In this document: in pieces, positions 1 through 9,229 of the stretch | How the letters are laid out: the number at the start of each line of letters is the position of its first letter | Position numbering within the stretch: the first letter of the stretch is position 1 | From: an uncultured Bacilli bacterium | Lineage (GTDB): Bacteria; Bacillota_I; Bacilli_A; RF39; UBA660 | Length of the DNA: 43,254 nucleotides | Direction of reading: 5' to 3' | Assembly (NCBI GenBank): GCA_944332705.1 | Contig: CALVKM010000008.1 | Coordinates: 1-43,254 of the forward strand | The notes under the pieces: generated by a model | Told to the model about the DNA's origin: nothing | Seen by the model: only the letters and a program-made list of their open reading frames with translations | Databases searched by the model: none | Made by a program: the position numbers and the translations under genes

Positions 1-1
1 T

Positions 2-71
2 GATTATTTTAAAAAATTAAAATAATCTATAGTTGGTTTGTCGTGACTTTGTCACTTTTGTTTGACAAACC
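2..71. repeat. AT-rich inverted repeat plus compound hairpin downstream of priA
   Basis: Two adjacent inverted repeats. GATTATTTT (2-10) pairs with AAAATAATC (19-27). GGTTTGTC (35-42) pairs with GACAAACC (64-71) and encloses a second stem, GTGAC (43-47)/GTCAC (51-55). They lie just past the priA stop on the minus strand. Neither is followed by a clean U-tract, so termination is only one possibility; the end of a mobile element or a structured RNA is another. The window edge prevents a decision. Confidence 0.45.
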
Positions 72-100
72 TACATAACTGCTAATTTTTTTAAAAAAAA

Positions 101-2275
101 TTATATTCTTAAAGGATTAAAATCTATTTCTAAATAACTATCTTTTATACCGATAAATATATTATCAAGTTCTTTTAAAGTATTCATAAGTTTATCATCA
201 AATTTATATTTAATAATTATTTGCATCCGGTATTCATTATTAAATTTAAGTATTGCTGCGGTAGTTGGACCTAGAACTATTGTGTCTTTACTCAAATTTT
301 TAGTTAAATAATATTTAGCTTTTTTAGCATTTTCTAGTGTTTTTTCATAATCTTTACCAATTATTTTTATACCAACCATATAGTAATATGGCGGATATTT
401 TAAAGTTTTACGAAACTGCATTTCTCCCAAATAAAATTTATCATAATTATTTTCTTTAACACAATTTAGGCAAAAATTATCCGGATTAAATGTTTGAATT
501 ATAACTTCGCCAGGAATATCACTACGGCCTGCTCTACCTGCCACTTGACTTAATAGTGAATAAGTATTTTCACTACTTTTGTAATCTGGTAAATTTAGGG
601 TTGTATCGGCATTTATTACTCCAACTAAAGAAACTTTAGGAAAATCAAGCCCCTTACTAATCATTTGTGTTCCCAGTAATAAATCATATTTATATTCTTT
701 AAAATCATTTATTATTTTTTCATGAGAACCTTTATTTCTCGTAGTATCTTGATCCATCCTAACAACTCTAATCCCCGGATACATACTATTTAGTGTCTCT
801 TCTAATTTTTCAGTACCTAAACCATAATAATTTAGACCATCTTCACCACAATTTGGACAAACTTCATCCCTTTTTTTCTGATATCCACAATAATGACATA
901 TCAAATTATTTGTTGATTTGTGATAAGTTAAGGTAATATCACAATTAGGGCACTTATATGTATAGCCACAGTTACTACAAGTAATAAATGTTGAGAACCC
1001 TCTTCGGTTAAGTAAAAGTATTATTTGTTCATGTTTTTCTAACCTATCTTTAATTTTTTCTTGTAATACTTCACTAAATATAGTGTTTCTTTTTTTCATT
1101 TCACTTTCCATATCTACTAAATAAACATTAGGTAGTTTTGCAGTACCTATTCTTTTAATAAGCTTAAGCAATTTATATACTCCTTTATCAGCTCTAGCTT
1201 TACTTTCTAAAGAAGGTGTAGCACTACCTAATATAACAGGAACATTATTATATTTTCCCCGATATATAGCTATATCTCTAGCATGATATCTTGGGTTGTT
1301 ATCTTGTTTATAACTTCCACTATCTTCTTCATCAATAATAATAACTCCCAAATTTTTAAGAGGAACAAATACTGCACTACGAGTACCTACAACAACATGA
1401 ACCTCACCACGAAGTATCTTTAAGTATTCATCATATTTTTCTCCTTCAGAAAGTGATGAATGAAATATCGCAACATCTCCCCCGAATGCCTCATAAAATC
1501 TTTTGGCAATCTGCGTAGTTAAACCAATCTCCGGAACCAACATAATCGCAGTTTTACCATTATTTATAACTTTTTCAATCCATTTAATATAAACTTCAGT
1601 TTTACCACTACCAGTAATACCATAAAGTAAATAAGTATCATTTTTAGAAAAATCAACACTATTAAAAACAATTTCTTGTTCTTTAGTCAATTCTTTTTTA
1701 ACTAAAGAAGTATTATCTATATTAATACGATATTTACTAACACGTTCTATTTCTATCAAATCTTCATCTTTTAAACTCTTAAATACATTACTACTAATAT
1801 CTTTTTTATTTAATTTACCACTTTTTAATTTATTTAATACTTCTATTTGTTTTTTTCTATTTTTATATTGATTTATATACTCATCAACTTTATTTATATC
1901 TTTAATAGTTACATATTCATCATATATATTATAATTATGTTTTTGACTTTTTATTTTTAAGCTACTTGGTAACATAGTTTGATAAGCTGTTATTAAATTA
2001 CATAAAGTAATACTTGATAAATACTCACCAACATCCATCAATTCTTTATTTAATACAAGTTCTTCATTATCTATTCTAATAATCTCTTTTAATTCATAAT
2101 CAGTATCATTAGTATCCATTAATTCCATAACAAAACCAAATACTTCTTTTGTTCCAAAGGGTACATATACTTTCATTCCTACTTTAATTACATCTTGTAA
2201 CTTTTCAGGAACTTTATAAATAAACATCTTATTTAAAGATTTAACAGGATATTCTATTATTACATTTGCATACAT
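101..2275 (-). CDS. priA: Primosomal protein N' (PriA replication-restart helicase)
   Basis: A 724-aa protein of the usual PriA length. PriA is the 3'-5' superfamily 2 helicase that recognises stalled forks and reloads the replicative helicase. The N-terminal 3'-DNA-binding domain covers about residues 1-100. The Walker A motif GITGSGKTE is at 219-227, followed by a Walker B-like IIDEEDSG. A zinc-binding insertion has paired Cys (CSNCGY, CPNC, CHYCGY, CPNCGE) in the middle of the protein. The GLGTEKLEE and QVAGRAGR helicase motifs follow. Walker B reads DEED where the family usually has DEEH, a mild variation. It sits alone at the window edge, and all expected motifs are present. Confidence 0.96.
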   Translation of the reverse strand: MYANVIIEYPVKSLNKMFIYKVPEKLQDVIKVGMKVYVPFGTKEVFGFVMELMDTNDTDYELKEIIRIDNEELVLNKELMDVGEYLSSITLCNLITAYQTMLPSSLKIKSQKHNYNIYDEYVTIKDINKVDEYINQYKNRKKQIEVLNKLKSGKLNKKDISSNVFKSLKDEDLIEIERVSKYRINIDNTSLVKKELTKEQEIVFNSVDFSKNDTYLLYGITGSGKTEVYIKWIEKVINNGKTAIMLVPEIGLTTQIAKRFYEAFGGDVAIFHSSLSEGEKYDEYLKILRGEVHVVVGTRSAVFVPLKNLGVIIIDEEDSGSYKQDNNPRYHARDIAIYRGKYNNVPVILGSATPSLESKARADKGVYKLLKLIKRIGTAKLPNVYLVDMESEMKKRNTIFSEVLQEKIKDRLEKHEQIILLLNRRGFSTFITCSNCGYTYKCPNCDITLTYHKSTNNLICHYCGYQKKRDEVCPNCGEDGLNYYGLGTEKLEETLNSMYPGIRVVRMDQDTTRNKGSHEKIINDFKEYKYDLLLGTQMISKGLDFPKVSLVGVINADTTLNLPDYKSSENTYSLLSQVAGRAGRSDIPGEVIIQTFNPDNFCLNCVKENNYDKFYLGEMQFRKTLKYPPYYYMVGIKIIGKDYEKTLENAKKAKYYLTKNLSKDTIVLGPTTAAILKFNNEYRMQIIIKYKFDDKLMNTLKELDNIFIGIKDSYLEIDFNPLRI

Positions 2276-2350
2276 AACTTAATTTTAGCAAATAGACTGG
2301 ATAAAATCAATTATAAGATTTATATTGGGTGCAAAAAATTGTAATTAATT

Positions 2351-2403
2351 CAAAAAAATTAATAAGGCTATCTTTCATATGCATGATTATCACCTTATTA
2401 ATT
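2351..2403 (-). terminator. Intrinsic terminator of the VR2 surface-protein gene
   Basis: AATTAATAAGG (2357-2367) pairs perfectly with CCTTATTAATT (2393-2403). Read on the minus strand the second arm runs directly into a T-tract (plus-strand A-run 2352-2358). It lies about 50 bp past the stop of the minus-strand gene ending at 2454. The 25-nt loop is long for a terminator, but the strand and U-run fit. Confidence 0.65.
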
Positions 2404-2453
2404 ATATGTTATTATACTAATTTGTATTTATGAGGAATAATAAATCAAACAAA

Positions 2454-4721
2454 TCAACCAAGCTCGATAATGAAAACATATTGTTCAGAACTTGATATAA
2501 TATCTGTATAATTTATTGGATTATACTCATGATTACCAACAACATACCCAGGATCCTGATCATAATATATATCATATATATTATCAGAGCGATTTATTAT
2601 CTCTAATCCTAGTGTATTATATTCACTATTTACATACTCTTCCCAAGTCATACCATTATATGCTTGATATTCTACTTCATCAATTGTAAATGTAATTAAT
2701 CCAGTATTATAATTACCATTATTAACAATTAGATCTGTTACAGATACTTTATTACCATCAAGTAATATTTCATAACCACCACTATTTACTACATTACCAG
2801 ATTCATTAATATACATATCATATTTATTATTTGTACTATTTATAAATTCTTCCCATGTTGTATTTTCATTAACACCGAAACTTATACCGTTAACATAGAA
2901 TTCCATAAAAGGAGTAAGTCTAATTGGATTTTCTCTGGTTCCATCTCCTTCGGAATATAGAACCGAAGATGAAAGACTGAAGGACGGGCGCACGCCGAAA
3001 GCGTTGTAAACAATGAGGCTACTGACGAAAACCCCATAGTACACAGTCAAGTCATAGTCCGAATAGACCGAATAGCGGGAAACAGTCCAATCATAAACTC
3101 CAATGTCTAGCCAATTTTCTGTTAGTGTTTCACCAAAATCTATAGTATCATAATTTATTTTTCCCCAATAATTTGGATTCGAACTATAAACAAAATCAGA
3201 TACATACATTAAGCCTATTTTTGCACTATATGGTTCAAATGGAGCTGTAGTTATTTTTCCTTCTCCTAATTCGGCTTCATATATTGTTTTGGCATCTGTT
3301 CTACCATTGTCACTATAAACATAATTAGAATCTATTCCTCCGACATACCATGTTTCCTCTGCTATCATATTTGACCATGTTGTTCCTAGTGAATTTAAAT
3401 AATTTGTATTTAAATTCACTGTATTTAACTGACTATAACTCCATACATTTCTATATCCAGTTTCTTGATTTGCTAAGCTATAATTTACATTGTTCCAATA
3501 ATATGTAGATAAATCACTAGAGTTTCCAATATATACTGGAGGAAATCCATAGCCCCCAGTAACTTCTGCTACTGTACCTGTTCCTGCATAATCTCCATTT
3601 GTTCCAAGTTCTTCACTTGTTGCATAATCTGCTTTGATTAGTTTTATTTGGTCTCCAAATATTCCTATTACTCTATATAAATTTTCTTCAGGACATGGGC
3701 TTTCATTTGAACCAAAACAGACATAGTTTTTGATATTATTATTTGTTAAATATCCGTCACTTACTGCTTGTTCTAATACATTTTTCATCGTAGTATATTG
3801 GGTATTATTTGTATCATAATCTAATGTAAAATAATAGCTTCCATCACAAGCTCCATTTCCAATAGAAGTTACTGCACCTTCGCAATTATAAATAACTAAT
3901 TCATCATATATTTGACTATATGTTCCAAGGTAAGCCTCTGCTATTTTATAGTCTCCACCACTAAAGCGGTATGAATTATCTCCTGCTTCTAGTGTTCCAT
4001 ATGTGCCTTCACCATCATGATAATATATACCATTTTCTCCATCTACTCCAGTATATAACTCATTTGTTATGTAACTAGCAAGTGTATATACGGGTTTTCT
4101 TGATAATATTATTTCTGCTTCTAATGTTTTTCCACCATTTTCTGCTTGATTAGTATCTAAATTTATAAATGATACTGTAAATTCCCATTCTTGGATTGTA
4201 TCTTGGGTACTGGAATTTGATATTATTTCATATAACTCTGCTACTTCATATAATCCAGTTTTTGTTGTTATATCAAATCCTGATACTCCACCACTTGTTA
4301 CATAATCAAGACCACTAATATTTGTTACAGGATTACCTTCTGGATTGGTAATAGTTAATACTATTTCTGGTGTTTGTTCTTCAGTTGTATAAATATAATC
4401 ATTATAATTTATTTGAAAATATACATAATAATTATATGTAGCATTATCATTTGTTGAATTAGCTCTTAATATTGCTGAACCTACTGCAGTATCTGATAAA
4501 TTATCTCCACCTTCAGTAACATTAAATTGAGTTGGATTTAAACTTATGTCTTTATCTATTTCAAACTTAAGTAAATCTACAGTATCACTTGTGACACTAG
4601 CATTGCCTCTTGCTTCATCTTGTAAACTTGCAATGATATATGCTAGAGTTACTCCAACAAATAATATTAACATAGCAATTATTGTTAATATTATTTTTTT
4701 GTTCTTATCCAATTTTTTCAT
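2454..4721 (-). CDS. Surface-displayed protein with camelysin/TasA-like N-terminus and a DGR-type variable C-type-lectin-like domain (remote target, VR2)
   Basis: 755 aa. It has a positively charged N-terminus and one hydrophobic segment (about residues 9-31), then a region resembling camelysin/TasA-type secreted proteins (about 32-215). A C-type-lectin-like/FGE-like domain follows, ending in the GVRPSFSLSS motif typical of DGR targets. The variable stretch (VR2) covers about residues 547-579, rich in Tyr, Ser, Asp and Val at positions where the DGR template has AAY or GAY codons. About 150 further residues contain two TWEE-type repeats, absent from the other target. The first ~230 residues are nearly identical to those of the target at 29049-30878, so the two genes are recent paralogs. 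Shine-Dalgarno AAGGAG precedes ATG. It probably binds a variable ligand at the cell surface; the ligand is unknown. Confidence 0.85.
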   Translation of the reverse strand: MKKLDKNKKIILTIIAMLILFVGVTLAYIIASLQDEARGNASVTSDTVDLLKFEIDKDISLNPTQFNVTEGGDNLSDTAVGSAILRANSTNDNATYNYYVYFQINYNDYIYTTEEQTPEIVLTITNPEGNPVTNISGLDYVTSGGVSGFDITTKTGLYEVAELYEIISNSSTQDTIQEWEFTVSFINLDTNQAENGGKTLEAEIILSRKPVYTLASYITNELYTGVDGENGIYYHDGEGTYGTLEAGDNSYRFSGGDYKIAEAYLGTYSQIYDELVIYNCEGAVTSIGNGACDGSYYFTLDYDTNNTQYTTMKNVLEQAVSDGYLTNNNIKNYVCFGSNESPCPEENLYRVIGIFGDQIKLIKADYATSEELGTNGDYAGTGTVAEVTGGYGFPPVYIGNSSDLSTYYWNNVNYSLANQETGYRNVWSYSQLNTVNLNTNYLNSLGTTWSNMIAEETWYVGGIDSNYVYSDNGRTDAKTIYEAELGEGKITTAPFEPYSAKIGLMYVSDFVYSSNPNYWGKINYDTIDFGETLTENWLDIGVYDWTVSRYSVYSDYDLTVYYGVFVSSLIVYNAFGVRPSFSLSSSVLYSEGDGTRENPIRLTPFMEFYVNGISFGVNENTTWEEFINSTNNKYDMYINESGNVVNSGGYEILLDGNKVSVTDLIVNNGNYNTGLITFTIDEVEYQAYNGMTWEEYVNSEYNTLGLEIINRSDNIYDIYYDQDPGYVVGNHEYNPINYTDIISSSEQYVFIIELG
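2985..3083 (-). repeat. Variable repeat VR2 (remote, diverged DGR variable region)
   Basis: A 99-nt segment inside the gene above. It aligns with the template repeat at 28734-28836 but has a 3-nt gap and roughly a dozen mismatches at bases that are not A in the coding-strand template, including two in the 3' (IMH-like) end. The codon pattern (TAT, GTC, GAC, AGT, TTC in place of AAY/GAY) still looks like adenine mutagenesis. Its 3' flank (gaagatgaaagact) is shared with VR1 and absent from TR. Inference: it was written by a related but different template, or it is an old copy. Confidence 0.75.
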
Positions 4722-4860
4722 AAGCCACTCCTTTTGCCACTATATTATTACTGAAATAATATTATCACATTTTTTTAAAAATAACAATACTATTTTAGTA
4801 ACAAAATAAACCTAGAACACATAGTAGCAAAATGGTAATATATTAGTGAGGAGTGACAAT

Positions 4861-5010
4861 ATGGTTAATAGTCAAATAAGAGTTCCCGAAGAATTATGGG
4901 ATAAACTAAAAGAAATCAGTGAAAAAGAAGAAAGAAGTATAAATGCACAATTAGTTTATATTTTAAAAAAATATATTGAAGAATATGAAAAGGCTCAAGA
5001 TAAAGATTGA
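4861..5010 (+). CDS. Arc-like ribbon-helix-helix DNA-binding protein, 49 aa
   Basis: Starts at ATG 4861 after a GTGAGGAG ribosome-binding site and encodes 49 residues. The beta-strand SQIRVPEELWDKL is followed by two helices with the RSINAQLVYIL core, the classic Arc/MetJ fold layout, and ends in a charged tail. Such proteins dimerise and bind operators as short repressors, often autoregulating or acting as antitoxins. No toxin gene is adjacent. It is divergent from the VR2 surface-protein gene, with about 140 bp between the start codons, so control of that gene is a natural but unproven guess. Confidence 0.85.
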   Translation: MVNSQIRVPEELWDKLKEISEKEERSINAQLVYILKKYIEEYEKAQDKD

Positions 5011-5018
5011 GCCTTTTT
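4991..5018. terminator. Bidirectional terminator overlapping the RHH stop codon
   Basis: AGGCTCAA (4991-4998) pairs with TTGAGCCT (5007-5014), 8-nt loop, followed by a T-run on the plus strand and a TTTTC run on the minus strand. It encodes the last residues and stop of the RHH protein. It can also end the minus-strand SPFH gene that stops at 5035. Confidence 0.8.
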
Positions 5019-5034
5019 AATTTAAAAAACAATA

Positions 5035-5940
5035 CTATTTTTTAGTATCGTTTTTACTATTTTCCATTACTTCTTTTAGGGCTGTACCAAATGTAGCAAC
5101 ACCAGAAAGTTCAGCAGGAACAATTATTTTAGTTGATTTACCATCAGCTAAATGTTCTAGAGCTTCATAACTTTTAAGTCTTAAAACCGCTTCATCAGCT
5201 TTGGCTTCTCTAATGAGTTTAATAGCATCAGCTTCGGCTTGTTTGATTTTAAGCATGGCTTCAGCTTCCCCTTCAGCTACTTTAATTTGACTCATCATTT
5301 GTGCTTCAGCTCTAAGAATTGCACTTTCTTTTTCACCTTCAGCAATTAAAATACTTGATTTCTTTTCACCTTCCGCTTGTAAGATTTTTTCTCTTCTTTC
5401 TCTTTCTGCTCGCATTTGTTTTTCCATAGCATCTTGAATATCTCTTGGTGGCAAAATATTTTTAACTTCAACACGGTTAACTTTAATACCCCAAGGATCA
5501 GTTGCTTCATCAAGTATCGAACGCATTTTAGTATTAATGATATCTCTACTAGTTAATGTTTGATCAAGTTCTAATTCTCCGATAATATTTCTTAGAGTTG
5601 TTGCTGTTAGACTTTCAATAGCATTAATTGGATAATCTACTCCATAAGTATAAAGCTTAGGATCAGTTATTTGAAAATAAACAACTGTATCAATTTGCAT
5701 TGTAACATTATCTTTAGTAATTACTGGTTGTGGAGCAAAATCTTTAACTATTTCTTTTAAAGTAACTTTACTAGCAATTCTATCAATAAATGGGACTTTA
5801 AAATGTAAACCATTTTGCCATGTTGCATAATAAGAACCAAGTCGTTCAATAACATAACTTTGGGCTTGAGGAACAATTTTAATACTAAGTAAAATAACTA
5901 TAGCAACAATTACCAGTATAGCAATTAATATTTCAGGCAT
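5035..5940 (-). CDS. SPFH/stomatin-prohibitin family membrane protein (QmcA-like)
   Basis: 301 aa. One N-terminal membrane segment (about residues 3-20) precedes the SPFH/Band 7 domain (SYVIERLGSY, then the VDTVVYFQITDP and RDIINTKMR regions) and a long Glu/Ala/Lys-rich coiled coil (about 180-265). These proteins oligomerise in membrane microdomains and scaffold or regulate membrane proteases. The start codon overlaps the stop of the NfeD-like gene by one base, the usual SPFH/NfeD pairing, which supports co-translation and joint function. Confidence 0.93.
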   Translation of the reverse strand: MPEILIAILVIVAIVILLSIKIVPQAQSYVIERLGSYYATWQNGLHFKVPFIDRIASKVTLKEIVKDFAPQPVITKDNVTMQIDTVVYFQITDPKLYTYGVDYPINAIESLTATTLRNIIGELELDQTLTSRDIINTKMRSILDEATDPWGIKVNRVEVKNILPPRDIQDAMEKQMRAERERREKILQAEGEKKSSILIAEGEKESAILRAEAQMMSQIKVAEGEAEAMLKIKQAEADAIKLIREAKADEAVLRLKSYEALEHLADGKSTKIIVPAELSGVATFGTALKEVMENSKNDTKK

Positions 5941-6362
5941 TATTTATCCTCCTTTCTAACAACTAATTTAACACCATCGATGGCATCAATTGTGACTTCT
6001 TCACCAACTGCTATTTTTTTATCACTTATAGCACTCCAAGTTTTGCCATCAACTTTTACTTCACCAATTTGGTTTTTCTTAATTTCTTCTGTAACTACCC
6101 CCGTCATACCAATAACCCTATCAATATTTGTTCTTGCTCTTTGGGTTGGTAAAATCTTTTTAAGTAATGGTCTTGTTGTAAATAGTAATATTATACCTAG
6201 AACTGCAAAGACAGTTGAGGTTATTGCACTATTATCAACAAAAAATGATAAAATCATGGCAACTATTCCACTAATTACAAACCAAATGGTGAGTAAATTC
6301 ACTGTAGCTATTTCAATTATCGCTAAAACAATAACTAAAACTAACCAAAAAATCCAATCCAT
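5940..6362 (-). CDS. NfeD-like membrane protein
   Basis: 140 aa. Hydrophobic segments fill about residues 3-68. A short loop leads into a C-terminal OB-fold domain (GMTGVVTEEI, GEVKVDGKTWSA, GEEVTIDAIDGVKLVV), as in short NfeD proteins. NfeD proteins work with SPFH partners in membrane organisation, and the partner gene follows immediately, fused by a TAATG overlap. ATG is preceded by GGAG. Confidence 0.92.
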   Translation of the reverse strand: MDWIFWLVLVIVLAIIEIATVNLLTIWFVISGIVAMILSFFVDNSAITSTVFAVLGIILLFTTRPLLKKILPTQRARTNIDRVIGMTGVVTEEIKKNQIGEVKVDGKTWSAISDKKIAVGEEVTIDAIDGVKLVVRKEDK

Positions 6363-6403
6363 AATACTTCAACTCCACTTAAATTATACAATAAAATTAT
6401 ATG

Positions 6404-6430
6404 AAAAAAAAGTGCTAAATAGCACTTTTT
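6404..6430 (-). terminator. Intrinsic terminator of the DUF1292-like gene
   Basis: AAAAAGTGCT (6407-6416) pairs with AGCACTTTTT (6421-6430), 4-nt loop. On the minus strand it ends in eight Ts. The TAG stop of the minus-strand gene (6415-6417) lies inside the hairpin, separating the cluster upstream in transcription from nfeD-SPFH. Confidence 0.85.
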
Positions 6431-6687
6431 GTAATACCTGCAGCTGTGTTACTTAAATCTATTGTAAATAGATTTACTAACTTTGCAACTGTTGGCTCAT
6501 CTGTTACTTTAATAACATATTCGCCATCATCTTCGATTAATTCTTGTAAAATGACATATTCATCACTAGGTTCTTCGGTATCGGTTAAAACTACTGATAA
6601 AAAGTAATTTTTATCTTCTAGTGTTGCTTTTTCTAAAAGTAAGCAATTGACATCATTTTCTAAAGTAATCACAGTATCAACCTTCAT
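6415..6687 (-). CDS. DUF1292-like small protein
   Basis: 90 aa, acidic, beta-rich. The pattern of a short N-terminal strand (DTVITLENDVNCLLLEKAT), a YFLSVVL strand, then ExxEYVILQEL resembles DUF1292/YrzB proteins of Firmicutes, whose function is not established. GAGGGAG Shine-Dalgarno before ATG, three bases after the stop of the 603-aa gene, so probably one transcript. Family assignment is by eye only. Confidence 0.7.
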   Translation of the reverse strand: MKVDTVITLENDVNCLLLEKATLEDKNYFLSVVLTDTEEPSDEYVILQELIEDDGEYVIKVTDEPTVAKLVNLFTIDLSNTAAGITKSAI

Positions 6688-6690
6688 AAT

Positions 6691-8502
6691 TTATCTCCCT
6701 CTACTAACCATTTCTTCAACTTGTCTGTCTAAATCACCAACATCATCTAAACTTTGTTCTTGATTCTTTTTAGACATTTTTCTTTTGAAGCTGTTAACTA
6801 TATTTTGTCCAAATGCTTTTAATTCAGAAGCATTTTTAGGAATATTGTTTTTATCTAAATTAGGTTCATCGTAATCATCATCTCTAAGTATATTGCCAAT
6901 TGCTGCCACAGATGCCGCAGTAATTGTACCAATAACACCTGCACCTAAAAATGCTGGTCCTAAGAATGTCGCAGCTACGCTAGCTAATCCACCACCAACT
7001 AATATTTTTTTAACTGTTGGGGAAAGGATTGCTCTTCTTGTCTTTGTTACTCTCAACTTTTTACCATCAGGAATTCTACTATTTTCCTCTACTGGTTCTC
7101 CAACTACTTCTGGAGCATTGTTAAGTTTATCTCCTAGCATTTCATCATTAACAGCTTTATTTACGTTTTCATTTATTTCTTCAAATATATCATGTTTAGG
7201 AACTGAATTTATTTCTTCTTTGTTTTCTTCTAAAGCTTCTGGCAAGGCAATTGCTGGAGGTGTTGGAAGTTCATTTTCAATGCTTGGTGCTTCAACTGGT
7301 TGAACACCTTCTACTATAGGTGCCACTTCTTCTACAACTTGAGGTGCAACTCTTTGTTCTTTTAATGTTTTAAACTCAACATTTAATACATTTTCTTCAG
7401 CACTAAATCTATTAGTTATAGAAGTTGAAGTATAATAATAACCATTTGGAAGTCTTAAAGTATTTAATTCTTTATCACAGTTTATTAAAGCATCATATTT
7501 GTAATCTGTTGCATCTTTTAATTCAAAAGTAGCATCAGGATTTAATTTTTTTAATTCATTAACTAACCAATTTAACACGCCTTCTTTAGTTTTAGTCAAA
7601 ATTGGATTTTTAGCTTGTTCTTCTTTTTTGATTACTTCTTCTTTTACTTCTGCTTCTGTTGGGCTAAAAATACTATGAGTGCTATCTATTGTTTCAGAAA
7701 AACTTTCATCTTTATCATTTAAGTGAAGTTCATCTTCATTTAACATTGATTTATCACGACCAACAAATAATAAAGAATATTTATTACATAAGTTTTCAAA
7801 TTCACTCTTACTTTTTACTTTATCTAAGCCATAATAAGCTATGCTATTACGCATTTCACTTATTAAACTTTCAACAGTAGCTTTATTTTCAGAATTCAAA
7901 GCTAAACTTTGTAAAACTGTTCCAAGTTCATTAATTTCTTGTAATAATGGATTTTTAAAAGCATTTAAATCAAAATTTTGCATTTTTTGATTATAATTTT
8001 CTTTTTGTTTATTAAAATAATCAACCGCTTCTAGATAAGTTTTTTCATAGATTTCTTTGGCTTCCATTAATCTAATAGTTTCACGAGTTTTCATTGCTCC
8101 AGATAAATCTTTTCTGAAATCTATAGTATTTAATTCATTTTTTATTTTAAAATATTCATCTTCATGATGTTTATAATTTTTTTCAGCAGCAATATATTCC
8201 GCAACAAAATTAAACTTACTTTTTAAGCTATCTACTAGTTCATGATATCTATTAATATTAGCTTTATCAGATAAATTAGCAAAATTATCGTTCTTAACAA
8301 TATCATCTAATTTTTGAGTAGACTCCATAAAGCTTTTGCTGAAACTTAAAACATCAAAAGGACTATTAGCTCTTTTTTCTAATTGAATTAAATTTTGAAT
8401 TACATCGACCATATTTTGGCCTTCAATTGCCCTTATAAAATCGGTTGATTTATTAATAACAAAACCATTTTCTGATAATAAATTAAAAATTTCTTCATTC
8501 AT
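6691..8502 (-). CDS. Uncharacterised coiled-coil protein with a C-terminal hydrophobic segment
   Basis: 603 aa, not recognised. Residues about 1-260 are Lys/Glu/Asn-rich and helical, with likely coiled coils around 100-190. Residues about 305-385 form a small mixed alpha/beta region (KEGVLNWLVNEL, LRLPNGYYYTSTS). A Pro/Glu/Val-rich linker covers 390-490. A Gly/Ala-rich hydrophobic stretch (about 510-545) is probably membrane-inserted, and the tail is charged. It is upstream of the DUF1292-like gene in the same transcript. No enzymatic motif is seen; a structural or membrane-associated role is only inference. Confidence 0.75.
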   Translation of the reverse strand: MNEEIFNLLSENGFVINKSTDFIRAIEGQNMVDVIQNLIQLEKRANSPFDVLSFSKSFMESTQKLDDIVKNDNFANLSDKANINRYHELVDSLKSKFNFVAEYIAAEKNYKHHEDEYFKIKNELNTIDFRKDLSGAMKTRETIRLMEAKEIYEKTYLEAVDYFNKQKENYNQKMQNFDLNAFKNPLLQEINELGTVLQSLALNSENKATVESLISEMRNSIAYYGLDKVKSKSEFENLCNKYSLLFVGRDKSMLNEDELHLNDKDESFSETIDSTHSIFSPTEAEVKEEVIKKEEQAKNPILTKTKEGVLNWLVNELKKLNPDATFELKDATDYKYDALINCDKELNTLRLPNGYYYTSTSITNRFSAEENVLNVEFKTLKEQRVAPQVVEEVAPIVEGVQPVEAPSIENELPTPPAIALPEALEENKEEINSVPKHDIFEEINENVNKAVNDEMLGDKLNNAPEVVGEPVEENSRIPDGKKLRVTKTRRAILSPTVKKILVGGGLASVAATFLGPAFLGAGVIGTITAASVAAIGNILRDDDYDEPNLDKNNIPKNASELKAFGQNIVNSFKRKMSKKNQEQSLDDVGDLDRQVEEMVSRGR

Positions 8503-8552
8503 ATTAAATCCCTCACTAGTATAATAATATCACAGATAATAATTAAATGCAA

Positions 8553-8578
8553 GAAAAAATAAGTCCAAAATTAGACTT
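8553..8578 (-). terminator. Probable terminator after rpmF
   Basis: AAGTCC (8561-8566) pairs with AGACTT (8573-8578), with one G-U pair on the minus-strand RNA. It is followed on the minus strand by ATTTTTT. The stem is short, so confidence is moderate. Confidence 0.55.
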
Positions 8579-8768
8579 ACTTTGCTTCTTCGTTATCAAT
8601 TTTAATAACTTCTTCACCCTTATAATATCCACATTTAGTACATGCTCTATGAGGTCTAAGAGTTGCTCCACATTTTGGACAAGTTGTAAGTGCTCCAACA
8701 CTCTTTTTTAAGTGAGTACGACGCATTCTTTTCTTTGTCTTACTAGTTCTTCTAAAAGGAACTGCCAT
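8577..8768 (-). CDS. rpmF: 50S ribosomal protein L32 (bL32)
   Basis: 63 aa, the expected size. It starts [19 protein letters not shown], the hallmark L32 N-terminus, and carries a zinc ribbon CPKCGA/CTKCGY (CxxC...CxxC form). It is a component of the large ribosomal subunit near the exit tunnel. It follows the yceD-like gene after two bases, the usual yceD-rpmF arrangement. Confidence 0.97.
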   Translation of the reverse strand: MAVPFRRTSKTKKRMRRTHLKKSVGALTTCPKCGATLRPHRACTKCGYYKGEEVIKIDNEEAK

Positions 8769-8770
8769 AT

Positions 8771-9229
8771 TTATTCACCACCTTTAAATATATCTTTTAA
8801 CTTTGCTAATTCAGGATTAACATCATCTTTTTCCTGATTTAATTCCCATCCTTCACCTTTTAATTTAACTCCAGAACTATTGGTTAAACTAATGGGAACC
8901 TCTAGTACAATATTTTCCCACAAAAACTCAAGTTTATCAAGAGTATTTTGTTCTTTTTTATAATATTTTGCAGTTTTTTCTAGCATTTCATCTATCTCAA
9001 TATCTAAATTTTTAGAAATTTCTTCTAAAGTTATTGCATCTTTTAAAATCATTTTGCCTGTAATGCGAATATTAGCTTCAATTTCATCAGATAAATTATA
9101 ATCAATTTTTCCCGTTATATGAATATCTTCAAGTCTTATAATATCCGTATTTTCATAAAACTCTTCTGGAAATGTGATATCTTCATCTAAATGCTCCGGC
9201 AAAAAGTTTAAATTAATTTCCTTCTTCAT
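8771..9229 (-). CDS. YceD/DUF177 family protein
   Basis: 152 aa, acidic. It contains the DUF177 pattern of an N-terminal strand region, then [23 protein letters not shown]-type strands and a C-terminal [21 protein letters not shown] segment that matches the conserved 'DPRLAKLKDL' end of the family. YceD is associated with 23S rRNA accumulation and is nearly always upstream of rpmF. It overlaps the preceding gene by 17 bases. Confidence 0.9.
   Translation of the reverse strand: MKKEINLNFLPEHLDEDITFPEEFYENTDIIRLEDIHITGKIDYNLSDEIEANIRITGKMILKDAITLEEISKNLDIEIDEMLEKTAKYYKKEQNTLDKLEFLWENIVLEVPISLTNSSGVKLKGEGWELNQEKDDVNPELAKLKDIFKGGE

Noticed and set aside
2985-3083. VR2 as a currently active target of the TR at 28734-28836
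   Set aside because: Many mismatches at non-adenine template positions and a one-codon gap are incompatible with recent copying from this TR.
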